Positions 54,801 to 63,398 of a DNA stretch of 64,000 nt are shown here, one piece after another (within the stretch, counting starts at the first letter, position 1; the number at the start of each line of letters is the position of its first letter). Made by a program: the position numbers and the translations under genes. This DNA is from Bryobacter sp. CoA8 C33 (GTDB lineage: Bacteria; Acidobacteriota; Terriglobia; Bryobacterales; Bryobacteraceae). The notes below the pieces were generated by a model. The model saw nothing but the letters and a program-made list of their open reading frames with translations. It had not been told where the DNA came from and did not search any database. The stretch spans positions 1 through 64,000 of the forward strand of contig JAINDK010000013.1 in NCBI GenBank assembly GCA_019931185.1, in the 5' to 3' direction.

Positions 54801-55859
54801 TTGTTGGTGTTAACCGACCTTCTTGGCGACCGCAAATTGGACGGCCTACTTGTCTCTACGCTGACCAATGTTCGCTTTTATTCCGGCTTCACCGGATCGA
54901 ACGGACTCCTTTTGGTCAGCGCCAGCGGCGGAATTCTTTTCACCGACCCCCGCTACACCACCCAGGCCCGCGCTGAGTCTCGCTTCCCTGTCGAAATCGT
55001 CAAAGGCCCCCTGCTGGCCGCCATCGCCAAGCGCTTGGCCCGCCTGCGCGTCCATCGCCTCGGCATCGAGGACCAGCGCATCAGCCACACTCTCTACTCC
55101 AGCCTTGCCAAACTCGCCCGCCTCGTTCCCCTCGGCATGGATATTGAGTCGCCCCGCTGGATCAAGTCAGACGCTGAGATCGCCGCCATCCGCGCCAGCG
55201 TTGCCCTCAACTCCGCCGCCCTCGACGCCGCCCTCGCTCATTTCCGCCCCGGCATCACGGAGACCGAGTTGGCCGCCGAAATCGACTACCAGATGCGGCT
55301 CCGCGGCGCCTCCGGCCCGGCCTTTGACACCATCGTCGCCAGCGGCCCCCATTCAGCGCGTCCCCACGCCCGCCCCCGCCCCGAACCCGTCCGCCCCGGC
55401 GGCTACCTCCTGATCGACATGGGCGCCTGCCTCAATGGCTACATGAGCGACATGACCCGCACCTTCGGCGTCGGCCGCATGCCCCGCCGCGCCCGTCAAA
55501 TCTACGACGCCGTCCTCGAGTCGCAATTAGCCGCCCTCGCCGCCGTCCGCCCCGGCCGCCGTTGTGGCCAAGTCCACGCCGCCGCCGTCGCGGCCCTCCG
55601 CAAACACGAACTCCACAAGTACTTCATCCATTCCACCGGCCACGGCCTCGGCCTCGAAATCCACGAGCCGCCCCGCCTCGCCAAAGCGGATAAAGCCATC
55701 CTCGCCCCTGGCATGGTCATCACCATCGAACCCGGCGTCTACATCGAGGATTTCGGCGGCGTCCGCATCGAGGATACAGTACTGGTTACGGCCAACGGCA
55801 TGGAGCGCCTTACACAAACGCCAAAGGCTTGGACGATACTAGATGAGAACCCCTCATGA
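54801..55859 (+). CDS. M24-family Xaa-Pro aminopeptidase
   Basis: 352 residues; start TTG 54801 (TTG 54804 and GTG 54807 adjacent). The N-terminal creatinase-like domain (LDGLLVSTLTNVRFYSGFTG, GILFTDPRYTTQA) is followed by the pita-bread metalloprotease domain with five metal ligands: Asp in LLIDMGAC, Asp in YMSDMTRTFG, His in HSTGHGLGLEIHE, Glu in ITIEPGVYIE and Glu in GVRIEDTVLV. It removes N-terminal residues before proline. Its stop overlaps the accB start (ATGA), a common arrangement in which an efp gene is often also present, but not here. Confidence 0.9.
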   Translation: MLVLTDLLGDRKLDGLLVSTLTNVRFYSGFTGSNGLLLVSASGGILFTDPRYTTQARAESRFPVEIVKGPLLAAIAKRLARLRVHRLGIEDQRISHTLYSSLAKLARLVPLGMDIESPRWIKSDAEIAAIRASVALNSAALDAALAHFRPGITETELAAEIDYQMRLRGASGPAFDTIVASGPHSARPHARPRPEPVRPGGYLLIDMGACLNGYMSDMTRTFGVGRMPRRARQIYDAVLESQLAALAAVRPGRRCGQVHAAAVAALRKHELHKYFIHSTGHGLGLEIHEPPRLAKADKAILAPGMVITIEPGVYIEDFGGVRIEDTVLVTANGMERLTQTPKAWTILDENPS

Positions 55860-56302
55860 AAATTGAAGAGATCAAAGAACTGATCCAGCTCGCTCACGAT
55901 AGTGGCGTCGCCGAGTTGGAAGTGCAGCGCGGCGAGCACCGCGTCCGGATTAAACGCGCCGGCCTCGAACGGGAAGTAGTTCTTTCCGCCCCGGCGCCAG
56001 TTGCCTATCCGGGGCCCACCCCAGCGGCTGCCCCCGCGCCTGCCGCCGTCGAAAAAGACAACCTCTACATGGTCACCTCCCCGATCGTCGGCACCTTTTA
56101 TTCCGCCCCCAGCCCCGACTCCCCCTCCTTCGTCAAGCCCGGTGACTCGGTCAGCCCCAAGTCCACCGTCTGCATTATCGAATCCATGAAACTCATGAAT
56201 GAGATCGAGGCCGAAGTCTCCGGTATCGTCGTCGCCTGTCTGGTCGAGAATGGCAAACCCGTCGAGTACGGCGAAGCGCTTTTCAGCATCCGTCCCCACT
56301 AG
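55856..56302 (+). CDS. accB: Biotin carboxyl carrier protein of acetyl-CoA carboxylase
   Basis: 148 residues. The start MKIEEIKELIQLAHDSGVAE and the C-terminal biotinyl domain with ESMKLMNEIEAEVSG (biotin on Lys of MKLM) are typical. A Pro/Ala-rich linker joins them. Overlaps the M24 peptidase gene by four bases and is followed six bases later by accC. It carries CO2 for the first step of fatty-acid synthesis. Confidence 0.95.
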   Translation: MKIEEIKELIQLAHDSGVAELEVQRGEHRVRIKRAGLEREVVLSAPAPVAYPGPTPAAAPAPAAVEKDNLYMVTSPIVGTFYSAPSPDSPSFVKPGDSVSPKSTVCIIESMKLMNEIEAEVSGIVVACLVENGKPVEYGEALFSIRPH

Positions 56303-56308
56303 GCCATC

Positions 56309-57664
56309 ATGTTTCAGAAAATCCTGATTGCCAATCGTGGAGAAATCGCCCTGCGCGTCATCTGCGCCGCCAAGGACCTCGGCATCAAAACCGTCGCGGT
56401 CTACTCCGAGCCCGACCGTCACAGCCTCCATGTCCGCTTTGCCGATGAAGCCGTCTGCATCGGCCCGGCCCGCAGCGCCCGCAGTTACCTCGACATCCCC
56501 AGCGTCATCAGCGCCGCCGAGATCACCAATGCCGAAGCCATCCACCCAGGTTACGGGTTCCTGAGCGAAAACGACCGTTTCGCCGAAGTCTGCCGTGCCA
56601 GTGGCATCAAGTTCATCGGCCCTCCCCCCGACGTCACGCGCATGATGGGCCTCAAGCAAAAAGCCCGTCAGGTGATGAAGGATGCCGGCGTCCCGGTCCT
56701 GCCCGGCTCCCAGGAAGCCTTGACCAGCGCCGAGGAAGCTCTCGAATTCGCCGCCAGCATCGGCTACCCCGTCATCCTCAAGGCTGCTGCCGGCGGCGGC
56801 GGCCGCGGCATGCGCGTCGTCGAGCGCGCTGAAGATCTCCCCGCCCTGCTCGCGCAGGCTCAGTCGGAAGCCGGCGCCGCCTTCAGCGTTCCCGATATCT
56901 ACCTCGAAAAATACATCGGCGCTCCCCGCCACATCGAATTCCAGGTCCTCGCCGATGAGCACGGCAATGTCGAAGTGCTTGGCGAACGCGAATGCTCCAT
57001 CCAGCGCCGCCACCAGAAGCTGATCGAGGAGGCCCCCTCCCCGGCCGTCACCCCAGAATTGCGCGCCGATACCATCGCCGCCCTCAAAACCGCTCTCAAA
57101 GCCATCGGCTACCAGAACGCCGGTACCGTCGAGTTCCTTATGGACGAACACGGCAAGCTTTACTTCATCGAGGTCAATGCCCGCATCCAGGTCGAACACC
57201 CCGTCACCGAAATGATCACCGGCGTCGATCTCGTCAAAGCCCAGATCCGCATCGCCGCGGGGGAAAGCCTCCCGTCGATCCTCGGCGGCCCCATAGAAAT
57301 CCGCGGCCATGCCATCGAATGCCGCATCAACGCCGAACACCCGCGGACCTTCGCTCCCTGCCCCGGCAAGATCACCGGCCTCAATCTCCCCGGCGGCATC
57401 GGCGTCCGCGTCGATACTGCTGTCTATACCGACGGAGTCATTCCTCCCTACTACGACTCCCTCGTCGCCAAGCTCATCGTCCATGGCGCCAATCGTGCCG
57501 AAGCCATCGCTCGCATGAAGCGCGCCCTCGACATGTTCGTCGTCGAGGGCATCTATACCTCCATCCCCCTGCAAAAGAAAATCATGCATGACGGCGATTT
57601 TGCCAGCGGCGCGCTCGACACCACTTACATCGCCCGCAAACTTCCTGAGTTTTTGAAATCCTAG
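56309..57664 (+). CDS. accC: Biotin carboxylase subunit of acetyl-CoA carboxylase
   Basis: 451 residues of ATP-grasp fold. [42 protein letters not shown] (ATP loop), [44 protein letters not shown] and ITGVDLV are all present. It carboxylates the biotin of AccB using ATP and bicarbonate. The transferase genes accA/accD are not in the window. The pgi gene follows after twelve bases. Confidence 0.97.
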   Translation: MFQKILIANRGEIALRVICAAKDLGIKTVAVYSEPDRHSLHVRFADEAVCIGPARSARSYLDIPSVISAAEITNAEAIHPGYGFLSENDRFAEVCRASGIKFIGPPPDVTRMMGLKQKARQVMKDAGVPVLPGSQEALTSAEEALEFAASIGYPVILKAAAGGGGRGMRVVERAEDLPALLAQAQSEAGAAFSVPDIYLEKYIGAPRHIEFQVLADEHGNVEVLGERECSIQRRHQKLIEEAPSPAVTPELRADTIAALKTALKAIGYQNAGTVEFLMDEHGKLYFIEVNARIQVEHPVTEMITGVDLVKAQIRIAAGESLPSILGGPIEIRGHAIECRINAEHPRTFAPCPGKITGLNLPGGIGVRVDTAVYTDGVIPPYYDSLVAKLIVHGANRAEAIARMKRALDMFVVEGIYTSIPLQKKIMHDGDFASGALDTTYIARKLPEFLKS

Positions 57665-57676
57665 GAGAACTTCCTC

Positions 57677-59059
57677 ATGTCGATCAGCTTCGACCCCCGT
57701 AACCTCCTCGCCACCATGGTCGGCGAGGAGCATGGCCTCACCGCCGCTGAAATCGAGGACAATCAGCCCACCGCCCTGGCTGCCCTCGCCTCCTTCCGCC
57801 AGCTTTGGCAGCAAGGGCTCTATGGCTTCCCCGATCTCCCCGCCAACCAGAAACTGATTCGCGAAATCGACGCCATGGCCAGAAAATTCGCCGGCTCCTA
57901 CGACACGGTTTGTGTCGTTGGCATCGGCGGCAGCGCGCTCGGATGCTGGGCCCTCGATTGCGCCCTACGCGGTCCGCACCCCGTCCAGGGCCAACACTCC
58001 GCCAAGCACCCCCGCGTTGTGATCCTCGACAACGTCGACCCGGACTTCATCGAGCATGCCCTCGACAGCATGTCCCCCAAGAAGACCCTCGTCGTCGTCA
58101 TCGCCAAGTCCGGCTCGACGGCGGAGACCATGAGCAGCTTCCTCGTCGTCCGCCAGTGGCTGCTCGACGCCCTCGGCAAGAAAGCCGCCGCCCGCATCAT
58201 CGCCATCACCAGCGAAGGCCGCGGCGACCTCAAGGTCCTCGCCTCGCGCGAAAGCTACACCACCTTCCACATCCCGGAAAACGTCGGCGGCCGCTTCAGC
58301 GTCCTTTCCGCCGTCGGCCTCGTCCCCGCCGCCCTCGCCGGCATCAACATCAAGAAGCTTTGCCGCGGCGCCGCCGCCATGACCGAAGCCTGCTGGAGCG
58401 ATGACCTCGACACTAACATCGCCCTCTCGGCGGCCCTTCACCACTGGCTCATCTGGACACGCAAGCACAAATCCATCCAGGTCGCCTTCCCCTATTCCAA
58501 TTTTCTCTGGGGCGCCGCATTCTGGTTCCGCCAGCTCTGGGCCGAATCCCTCGGCAAGGCCAGGGACCGCTCCGGCGCTACCGTTCATGTCGGACAAACC
58601 CCAGTTGCCGCCCTCGGCACCACCGACCAGCACTCCCAGGTCCAGCTCTACATGGAGGGCCCCAACGATAAGGTCTTCTCCTTCTGGACCGTCAACAAGC
58701 CCTCCCATACTGTAAAAATTCCCAAAGCCCGCCTCGGCCTCGATGGCTTTGACTATCTCGGCGGCCAGACCATGAGCAAACTTCTCGACGCCGAACGCCG
58801 CGCCACCGAGGCCGCTCTCGCCTCCAGTTCCCGCCCCAACTGCACCTTTACTCTCGACCGCGTCGATGAAGAACATCTCGGCGCCTTCCTCCAGATGATG
58901 GAGTTTGAGACCGCCTTCCTCGGCGAACTGCTCAACATCAATGCCTTCGATCAGGAAGGCGTCGAATTGGGCAAGAAGTTCACCTACGCCCTCATGGGCC
59001 GCGCCGGCTGGGACGAATTCAAGGAACGCTTTGACGATTACGAGAAGAAACGCGCTTAG
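57677..59059 (+). CDS. pgi: Glucose-6-phosphate isomerase
   Basis: 460 residues interconverting glucose-6-phosphate and fructose-6-phosphate. The phosphosugar-binding SIS motifs are clear: VCVVGIGGSALGCWAL, VVIAKSGSTAETMSSFLV, and the Glu/His region NVGGRFSVLSAVGLVPAAL; GTTDQHSQVQLYMEGPNDK holds another catalytic loop. AGGAG lies seven bases before ATG 57677. The 3' end overlaps the next gene by 29 bases. Confidence 0.94.
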   Translation: MSISFDPRNLLATMVGEEHGLTAAEIEDNQPTALAALASFRQLWQQGLYGFPDLPANQKLIREIDAMARKFAGSYDTVCVVGIGGSALGCWALDCALRGPHPVQGQHSAKHPRVVILDNVDPDFIEHALDSMSPKKTLVVVIAKSGSTAETMSSFLVVRQWLLDALGKKAAARIIAITSEGRGDLKVLASRESYTTFHIPENVGGRFSVLSAVGLVPAALAGINIKKLCRGAAAMTEACWSDDLDTNIALSAALHHWLIWTRKHKSIQVAFPYSNFLWGAAFWFRQLWAESLGKARDRSGATVHVGQTPVAALGTTDQHSQVQLYMEGPNDKVFSFWTVNKPSHTVKIPKARLGLDGFDYLGGQTMSKLLDAERRATEAALASSSRPNCTFTLDRVDEEHLGAFLQMMEFETAFLGELLNINAFDQEGVELGKKFTYALMGRAGWDEFKERFDDYEKKRA

Positions 59060-60176
59060 CCTGCTCGCCGCGCCGGCCCCGGGGCTGATCGAATCCATCG
59101 ACACCCGCCTCCTCTGGGAGGGCAAGCGGGCTCATACCTGTTGGTTCCATCCCAAGATCGCCGTCACCCCCCGCGGCCTCCTCATGACCGTTCAGCTCAT
59201 CACCGCCTCCGACGTCATGCACCAGCCCCACTTCTCGGAAAGCTTCGACGGCGGCAAGACTTGGTCCGCCCGCCAGCCCATCCCCGCCCTCGAGCGCATC
59301 CGCCTCGGCAATGGCTTCGAGGATGTCGTCAGCGACGTCGTACCCGAATACCATAAGCCCACCGGCGCCGTGCTCTGCCTCGGCCAGGATGTCCACTACC
59401 AGGACGAAAAACTCATTCGTCCCGATGACGACCGCTGGATCCGCTACTTCGTTCGCCGCCCGGATGGCTCCTGGAGTCAACCCCGCAAGCTCGACTTCTC
59501 CCACCCCGCCGCCACCCGCACCATGAGCGCCGGTTGCGGCCAGCGCTGGACTTTTCCCAACGGCGACGTCCTCGTCCCCATTGCCATGCTCGCCTCCGGC
59601 GAAGCCCGCACCGTCTCCACCCTGCTGTGCTCCTTCGATGGCGAAACCCTCACTCCCAAACGCATCGGCCGCATCCTCGCCTTACCCGTGCGCCGAGGCC
59701 TGCTCGAACCTTCCCTCACCCGCTTTGGCGGTAAGTTCTGGATGACCCTCCGCTCCGAGGACGAACGCGCCCATTGGGTCAGTTCCGCCAACGGCCTCGA
59801 CTGGAGCCCCCTGCGAACCTGGACCTATGACGACGGCGAACCCCTCGTTACCAGCAGCACCCAACAGCACTGGATTCGTCACCGCGAAGCCCTCTTTCTC
59901 GCCTACACCCGCCGCGATCCCGGCAATCTCAAGATTCTCCGCTGGCGCACCCCCACCTTCCTCGCTCAATTCGATACCCGCCGCGGCGTCCTGCTCCGCT
60001 CCACCGAGAGCATCCTCGTGCCCCGCGACGGTGACGCCATGCACGGCAATTTCCACGTCACCACCATCTCCCCCCGCGAAACCGTCATCAGCCTCGGCGA
60101 CCTCATCGTCGATACCCCTTTCCGCGGCGATACCCTTCTCACCACGATTCGCTGGCGCCGCGATAACCAAGCCTGA
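59031..60176 (+). CDS. Exo-alpha-sialidase-like BNR-propeller protein
   Basis: 381 residues from TTG 59031, chosen for AAGGA five bases upstream; it overlaps the end of pgi by 29 bases, and the frame to 58905 is only shadow. The start TITRRNALSLLAAPAPG resembles a Tat or Sec signal. Asp-box-like SFDGGKTWS and repeated WTLRSE/ WVSSANGLDWS strands mark a sialidase-type propeller; the Arg triad is hard to assign. It may cleave or bind glycans outside the cell. A hairpin follows its stop. Confidence 0.78.
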   Translation: MTITRRNALSLLAAPAPGLIESIDTRLLWEGKRAHTCWFHPKIAVTPRGLLMTVQLITASDVMHQPHFSESFDGGKTWSARQPIPALERIRLGNGFEDVVSDVVPEYHKPTGAVLCLGQDVHYQDEKLIRPDDDRWIRYFVRRPDGSWSQPRKLDFSHPAATRTMSAGCGQRWTFPNGDVLVPIAMLASGEARTVSTLLCSFDGETLTPKRIGRILALPVRRGLLEPSLTRFGGKFWMTLRSEDERAHWVSSANGLDWSPLRTWTYDDGEPLVTSSTQQHWIRHREALFLAYTRRDPGNLKILRWRTPTFLAQFDTRRGVLLRSTESILVPRDGDAMHGNFHVTTISPRETVISLGDLIVDTPFRGDTLLTTIRWRRDNQA

Positions 60177-60186
60177 TTTCAAGCAG

Positions 60187-60215
60187 AAAGGCCACCCCTG
60201 GCAGGAGTGGCCTTT
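60187..60215. terminator. Bidirectional hairpin between convergent genes
   Basis: AAAGGCCAC (60187-60195) pairs with GTGGCCTTT (60207-60215) around eleven bases, between the sialidase-like gene and the aldolase gene, which face each other. The A/T ends supply short U runs on both strands. Confidence 0.6.
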
Positions 60216-60239
60216 CATCTCAATGTTGGATGCGCGGAC

Positions 60240-61235
60240 TTAGCTCAACCGGCTCCACCACGGCTTGGCGGCCGTGATCGCCGCGTTCACCGCGTTGATG
60301 TTCTTCACGCCTTCCGTATCGAGCCACTGTTGGAGCGCCTCGAGGCCCTGCTTGGCATACACCGGAATGCCTTCCTTCCAAGTTGCCCGTCCACACAACA
60401 CACCGCTGAACGGCGTCCCGGCTTCCGTGGCCATCGCCAGACTTTCGGTGAATTGCGCGTTGCCCACCCCAGCGCTCAAATAAATGAACGGCAAGCCCGT
60501 CACATCCGCCGCCGCCCGGTAGTGGCCCAGCGCCTCGGCCCGCGTATAGGCGGCCGCACCCTTGTAAACGCTCGAGCCTTCCACATACTCGGCATTCACC
60601 GGCACTTCCACTTTCAGCACATCCACCTTGTACTTCGGCTTGGAGAACTCCTCCATGCTTTTCAGCACCACCTGGGGCTTGATCTTGGCAAACTCCAGGC
60701 CCTTCTCGTCCCCGCCATTCGGGTCGTAGCCGACAAACTCGAGAAAGAACGGAATCTGATTATCCTCGCACTCACTGCCAATGCGCTCGATGAAAGCGTG
60801 CTTGATATCGTTCACTTTCGCCGAGTCAAATGGCGTGTAATAGATCAGAATCTTAACCGCGTCGGCGCCCAGTTCCTTGATGCGCAGCACGCTCAGGTCC
60901 GGCAGCAGGTCGGGAAGGCGTCCAGGTTGGGTGTTGTCATAGCCGCTCTTCTCATAAGCCAGCAACAGGCCCGCATTGGCCGCGCGCGCCTTCGCCGCCG
61001 GCAATCCAAATTCAGTATCAAGCAGAATCGCGCTCGCATGCGGCGTCAGCGTCCGGACCACCGCTACCTTAAACTCCTCCATCATCTCCTGGGTGACTTC
61101 ACTCTGAGGCACACCCTTGGCGGCAGCGAGGCTCTTGGCCAAACTCCCCCGTTGGTCCATCGCCGCTGCCGCGATGATCCCCTCCTTGTTGCTCAGCTTG
61201 TTCAGATGGTCTTTTTTGCCTTGACTTAAACTCAT
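60240..61235 (-). CDS. Tagatose-1,6-bisphosphate aldolase-type (LacD family) class I aldolase
   Basis: 331 residues of TIM-barrel LacD family. Motifs: GIIAAAAMDQRGSLAKSL, ASAILLDTEFGLPAA, DAVKILIYYTPFD, IPFFLEFVGYD, the Schiff-base Lys in KVDVLKVEVPVN, LPFIYLSAGV and FSGVLCGRATW. It splits tagatose- or related ketose-bisphosphates into triose phosphates. No lac/tagatose pathway genes are near, so it may act as a general class I aldolase; no fructose-bisphosphate aldolase is in the window. Convergent with the sialidase gene. Confidence 0.88.
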   Translation of the reverse strand: MSLSQGKKDHLNKLSNKEGIIAAAAMDQRGSLAKSLAAAKGVPQSEVTQEMMEEFKVAVVRTLTPHASAILLDTEFGLPAAKARAANAGLLLAYEKSGYDNTQPGRLPDLLPDLSVLRIKELGADAVKILIYYTPFDSAKVNDIKHAFIERIGSECEDNQIPFFLEFVGYDPNGGDEKGLEFAKIKPQVVLKSMEEFSKPKYKVDVLKVEVPVNAEYVEGSSVYKGAAAYTRAEALGHYRAAADVTGLPFIYLSAGVGNAQFTESLAMATEAGTPFSGVLCGRATWKEGIPVYAKQGLEALQQWLDTEGVKNINAVNAAITAAKPWWSRLS

Positions 61236-61260
61236 TTTCGTGGTCCTTCTTTCTTACAGT

Positions 61261-63051
61261 CTATAAATCTTCTGCCGCCTGGGTCCAGCGGCTGCGCCGC
61301 CGCCAGTAGGCTTGTGCTCGTCCGGTATCGCGCAGAATCTGAGCTTTCAGCTCCTCCGCGCTGTCAAATTTCTTCTCCTCCCGAACCCAGGCGTAAAAGC
61401 TCACCCGTATCTTCGCCGGAGTCTCCCCTTCCAATATCCCCAACAGGAATGTCTCGATCGTCAATTCCTGCCCACCAAAAGTCGGACGGTAGCCGATGTT
61501 CGTGATCGATTGCCAGTTTCGCCCGTCATATGAATCCTCCGTTGCCGTTACATAAACCCCCGCGCGCGGAATCACCCTCTCCGCCTGCTCGATGGCGCGC
61601 ACATCGAGGTTCAACGTCGGCACCGTCTGCCGCCGGCCCACCCCATGCCCACTCACCACCTGGCCCTCCAGCGCGAACTCCCGCCCCAACCAACGGTTGG
61701 CCAACTCCACACGCCCCCGCGACAACGCTTCCCGGATCGCTGAGCTCGAAACGACTCTGCCCCGAGTCGCCACCGCCTCGGTTACCTCCACCGCAAAACC
61801 AAACTCCCGCGCCAGTTCCTGCAGTTGCTTCACATCCCCGCTCGCCCGGTGGCCAAAGCGAAAGTTATCCCCCACCAGCACCACCTTGGCATCCAAACCC
61901 TCAACCAAAACCCGGCGCACGAACTCCCGCGGACTCAAAGCCGCCAGCGCGGCATCGAACGGCGCCACCACCGCCTGCGTAATCCCCGCCTCGCGCATCC
62001 GCTCAAGCCGCGCCTCGATTGGCTCAAGACTCAACGGCGCCTGCTCCGGCTTCAGCAGCTTGCGCGGGTGCGGATGAAAGGTCAAAACCGTCGGCTTCAG
62101 CCACTGCTCTCCGGCCCGCGCCACACATCGCGCAAACACCTCCCCATGTCCCACATGCACTCCGTCAAAATTTCCCACCGCCACCGCCGACGGCCGCGCC
62201 TCCGCTCCTACATCCTTCACGTTCCAATACACCCGAAACTCAGCATCTGGTCTCGCCCCCGGCGCCGGCGCCGCCGGACCCACCGCGATCTCCAGCCCGT
62301 CGTAGGCCAGCCTCACCCGCGGCGGCAACAACGCCTCGGTCCGCGCGTGCGGCAAATCATGGCAAACATGCGTCAAATAGGCCCGCCGCGCCCCCGTCCG
62401 CTCGATGTTTTTCAGCGCCAGCGAGACATGGGAATGTGTCGGATGCGGCTTGTAGCGCAAACCATCGACAAACAACACGTCCAGCCCCGACAACAGACCA
62501 AAACTCTCCTCCGGGATCCGGTTGTGGTCCGTCAGGTACGCTGCGCTCCCAAACCGGTAGCCGGTCGACCGGCCCCGTCCGTGCTCGAGCGGAACAGGAA
62601 CAAACTGAAGCCCATGCACCTCAAACGGCTCCCGGTCAATTTCCCGCATCTCCAGCTTGGGCTTCGTCGATTGTGTCGGCTTTTCCTCAAACGCGTAGGC
62701 ATAGATCCTACGTACCGCCTCGATCACATCCCCGGTAGCATAAATCGGAATCGTTTCCTTCTGGCGATAATTGAATGGCCGCACATCGTCCAGCCCCAAG
62801 ATGTGGTCCGCGTGCGCGTGTGTCAGCAGGATTGCGTCGACCCGCTCTAGGCCCGCCTCCAATGCCTGCGCGCGAAAGTCCGGTCCCGCGTCGATCACCA
62901 CCACCCGGCCCTCGTATCGCACCGCCACGCTCGGCCGCAGCCTCCGGTCCCGCGGGTCCAGGCTTTGGCATACCCGGCAATAGCAGCCGATCATCGGCAC
63001 GCCCACACTGGTACCCGATCCCAAAACCGTGATGCGGATTGGCGTCGTCAA
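61261..63051 (-). CDS. Fusion of PhnP-like metallo-beta-lactamase domain and RibF (riboflavin kinase/FAD synthetase)
   Basis: 596 residues in one open frame. Residues 1-255 are an MBL-fold phosphodiesterase of PhnP type: CYCRVC (C23, C25, C28) zinc site, THAHADH (77-83), VPVPLEHGRG, YLTDHN, THSHVSL. Residues about 285-585 are a full RibF: GNFDGVHVGH (293-302) adenylyltransferase motif, VVLVGDNFRFGHRASGD, SSSAIREAL, and the kinase part with SGHGVGRRQTVPTLNLD and TNIGYRPTFGG, followed by IETFLLG. RibF alone makes FMN and FAD from riboflavin. No start signal for a separate RibF is evident at the junction. DUF1844 gene is nine bases upstream. Confidence 0.9.
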   Translation of the reverse strand: MTTPIRITVLGSGTSVGVPMIGCYCRVCQSLDPRDRRLRPSVAVRYEGRVVVIDAGPDFRAQALEAGLERVDAILLTHAHADHILGLDDVRPFNYRQKETIPIYATGDVIEAVRRIYAYAFEEKPTQSTKPKLEMREIDREPFEVHGLQFVPVPLEHGRGRSTGYRFGSAAYLTDHNRIPEESFGLLSGLDVLFVDGLRYKPHPTHSHVSLALKNIERTGARRAYLTHVCHDLPHARTEALLPPRVRLAYDGLEIAVGPAAPAPGARPDAEFRVYWNVKDVGAEARPSAVAVGNFDGVHVGHGEVFARCVARAGEQWLKPTVLTFHPHPRKLLKPEQAPLSLEPIEARLERMREAGITQAVVAPFDAALAALSPREFVRRVLVEGLDAKVVLVGDNFRFGHRASGDVKQLQELAREFGFAVEVTEAVATRGRVVSSSAIREALSRGRVELANRWLGREFALEGQVVSGHGVGRRQTVPTLNLDVRAIEQAERVIPRAGVYVTATEDSYDGRNWQSITNIGYRPTFGGQELTIETFLLGILEGETPAKIRVSFYAWVREEKKFDSAEELKAQILRDTGRAQAYWRRRSRWTQAAEDL

Positions 63052-63060
63052 TGCCCCTGC

Positions 63061-63348
63061 TTACTTCTTCTCTTCCGCCGTCAGCGCCTGCACGTAACGG
63101 AACCGCAATTCCGTCAGGGAATTCTCGAGTATCCGCTTCTCTTCGAGCGCCAGGTTCCCCTTCGTCTTCTCTTCAATCACCGCCAGCAGATCGATAGTAT
63201 GCTTGGCCCACGCCAAATTCGGCTTCGTTTCCTCTTGCTCACTGCCCGGCATCCGCAACATCCCCAATTGCACCTGCGCTTGCATGATAAAGGAGGCAAT
63301 GAGCAACTCGAAACTGGCCGGCGGCGGTGTCGCCTCGTTTTCGCTCAT
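63061..63348 (-). CDS. DUF1844 protein
   Basis: 95 residues from ATG 63348 (MSENEATPPPASFELLIASF). The sequence matches DUF1844: SFELLIASFIMQAQVQLG, NLAWAKHTIDLLAVIEEKTKG and LTELRFRYVQ. Small helical protein common in Acidobacteria and Deltaproteobacteria; function unknown. The frame continues to 63372 but the second Met fits the family. Probably co-transcribed with the MBL-RibF fusion, nine bases downstream. Confidence 0.88.
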   Translation of the reverse strand: MSENEATPPPASFELLIASFIMQAQVQLGMLRMPGSEQEETKPNLAWAKHTIDLLAVIEEKTKGNLALEEKRILENSLTELRFRYVQALTAEEKK

Positions 63349-63398
63349 ACCCAATAGTGTAGCGAAGCACACCCCAAAACCGCTAAACTTGCCGCATT

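Noticed and set aside
55739-57814. 691-residue minus-strand frame opposite accB/accC
   Set aside because: Asp/Gly-rich shadow of third-position C bias; accB and accC are certain.
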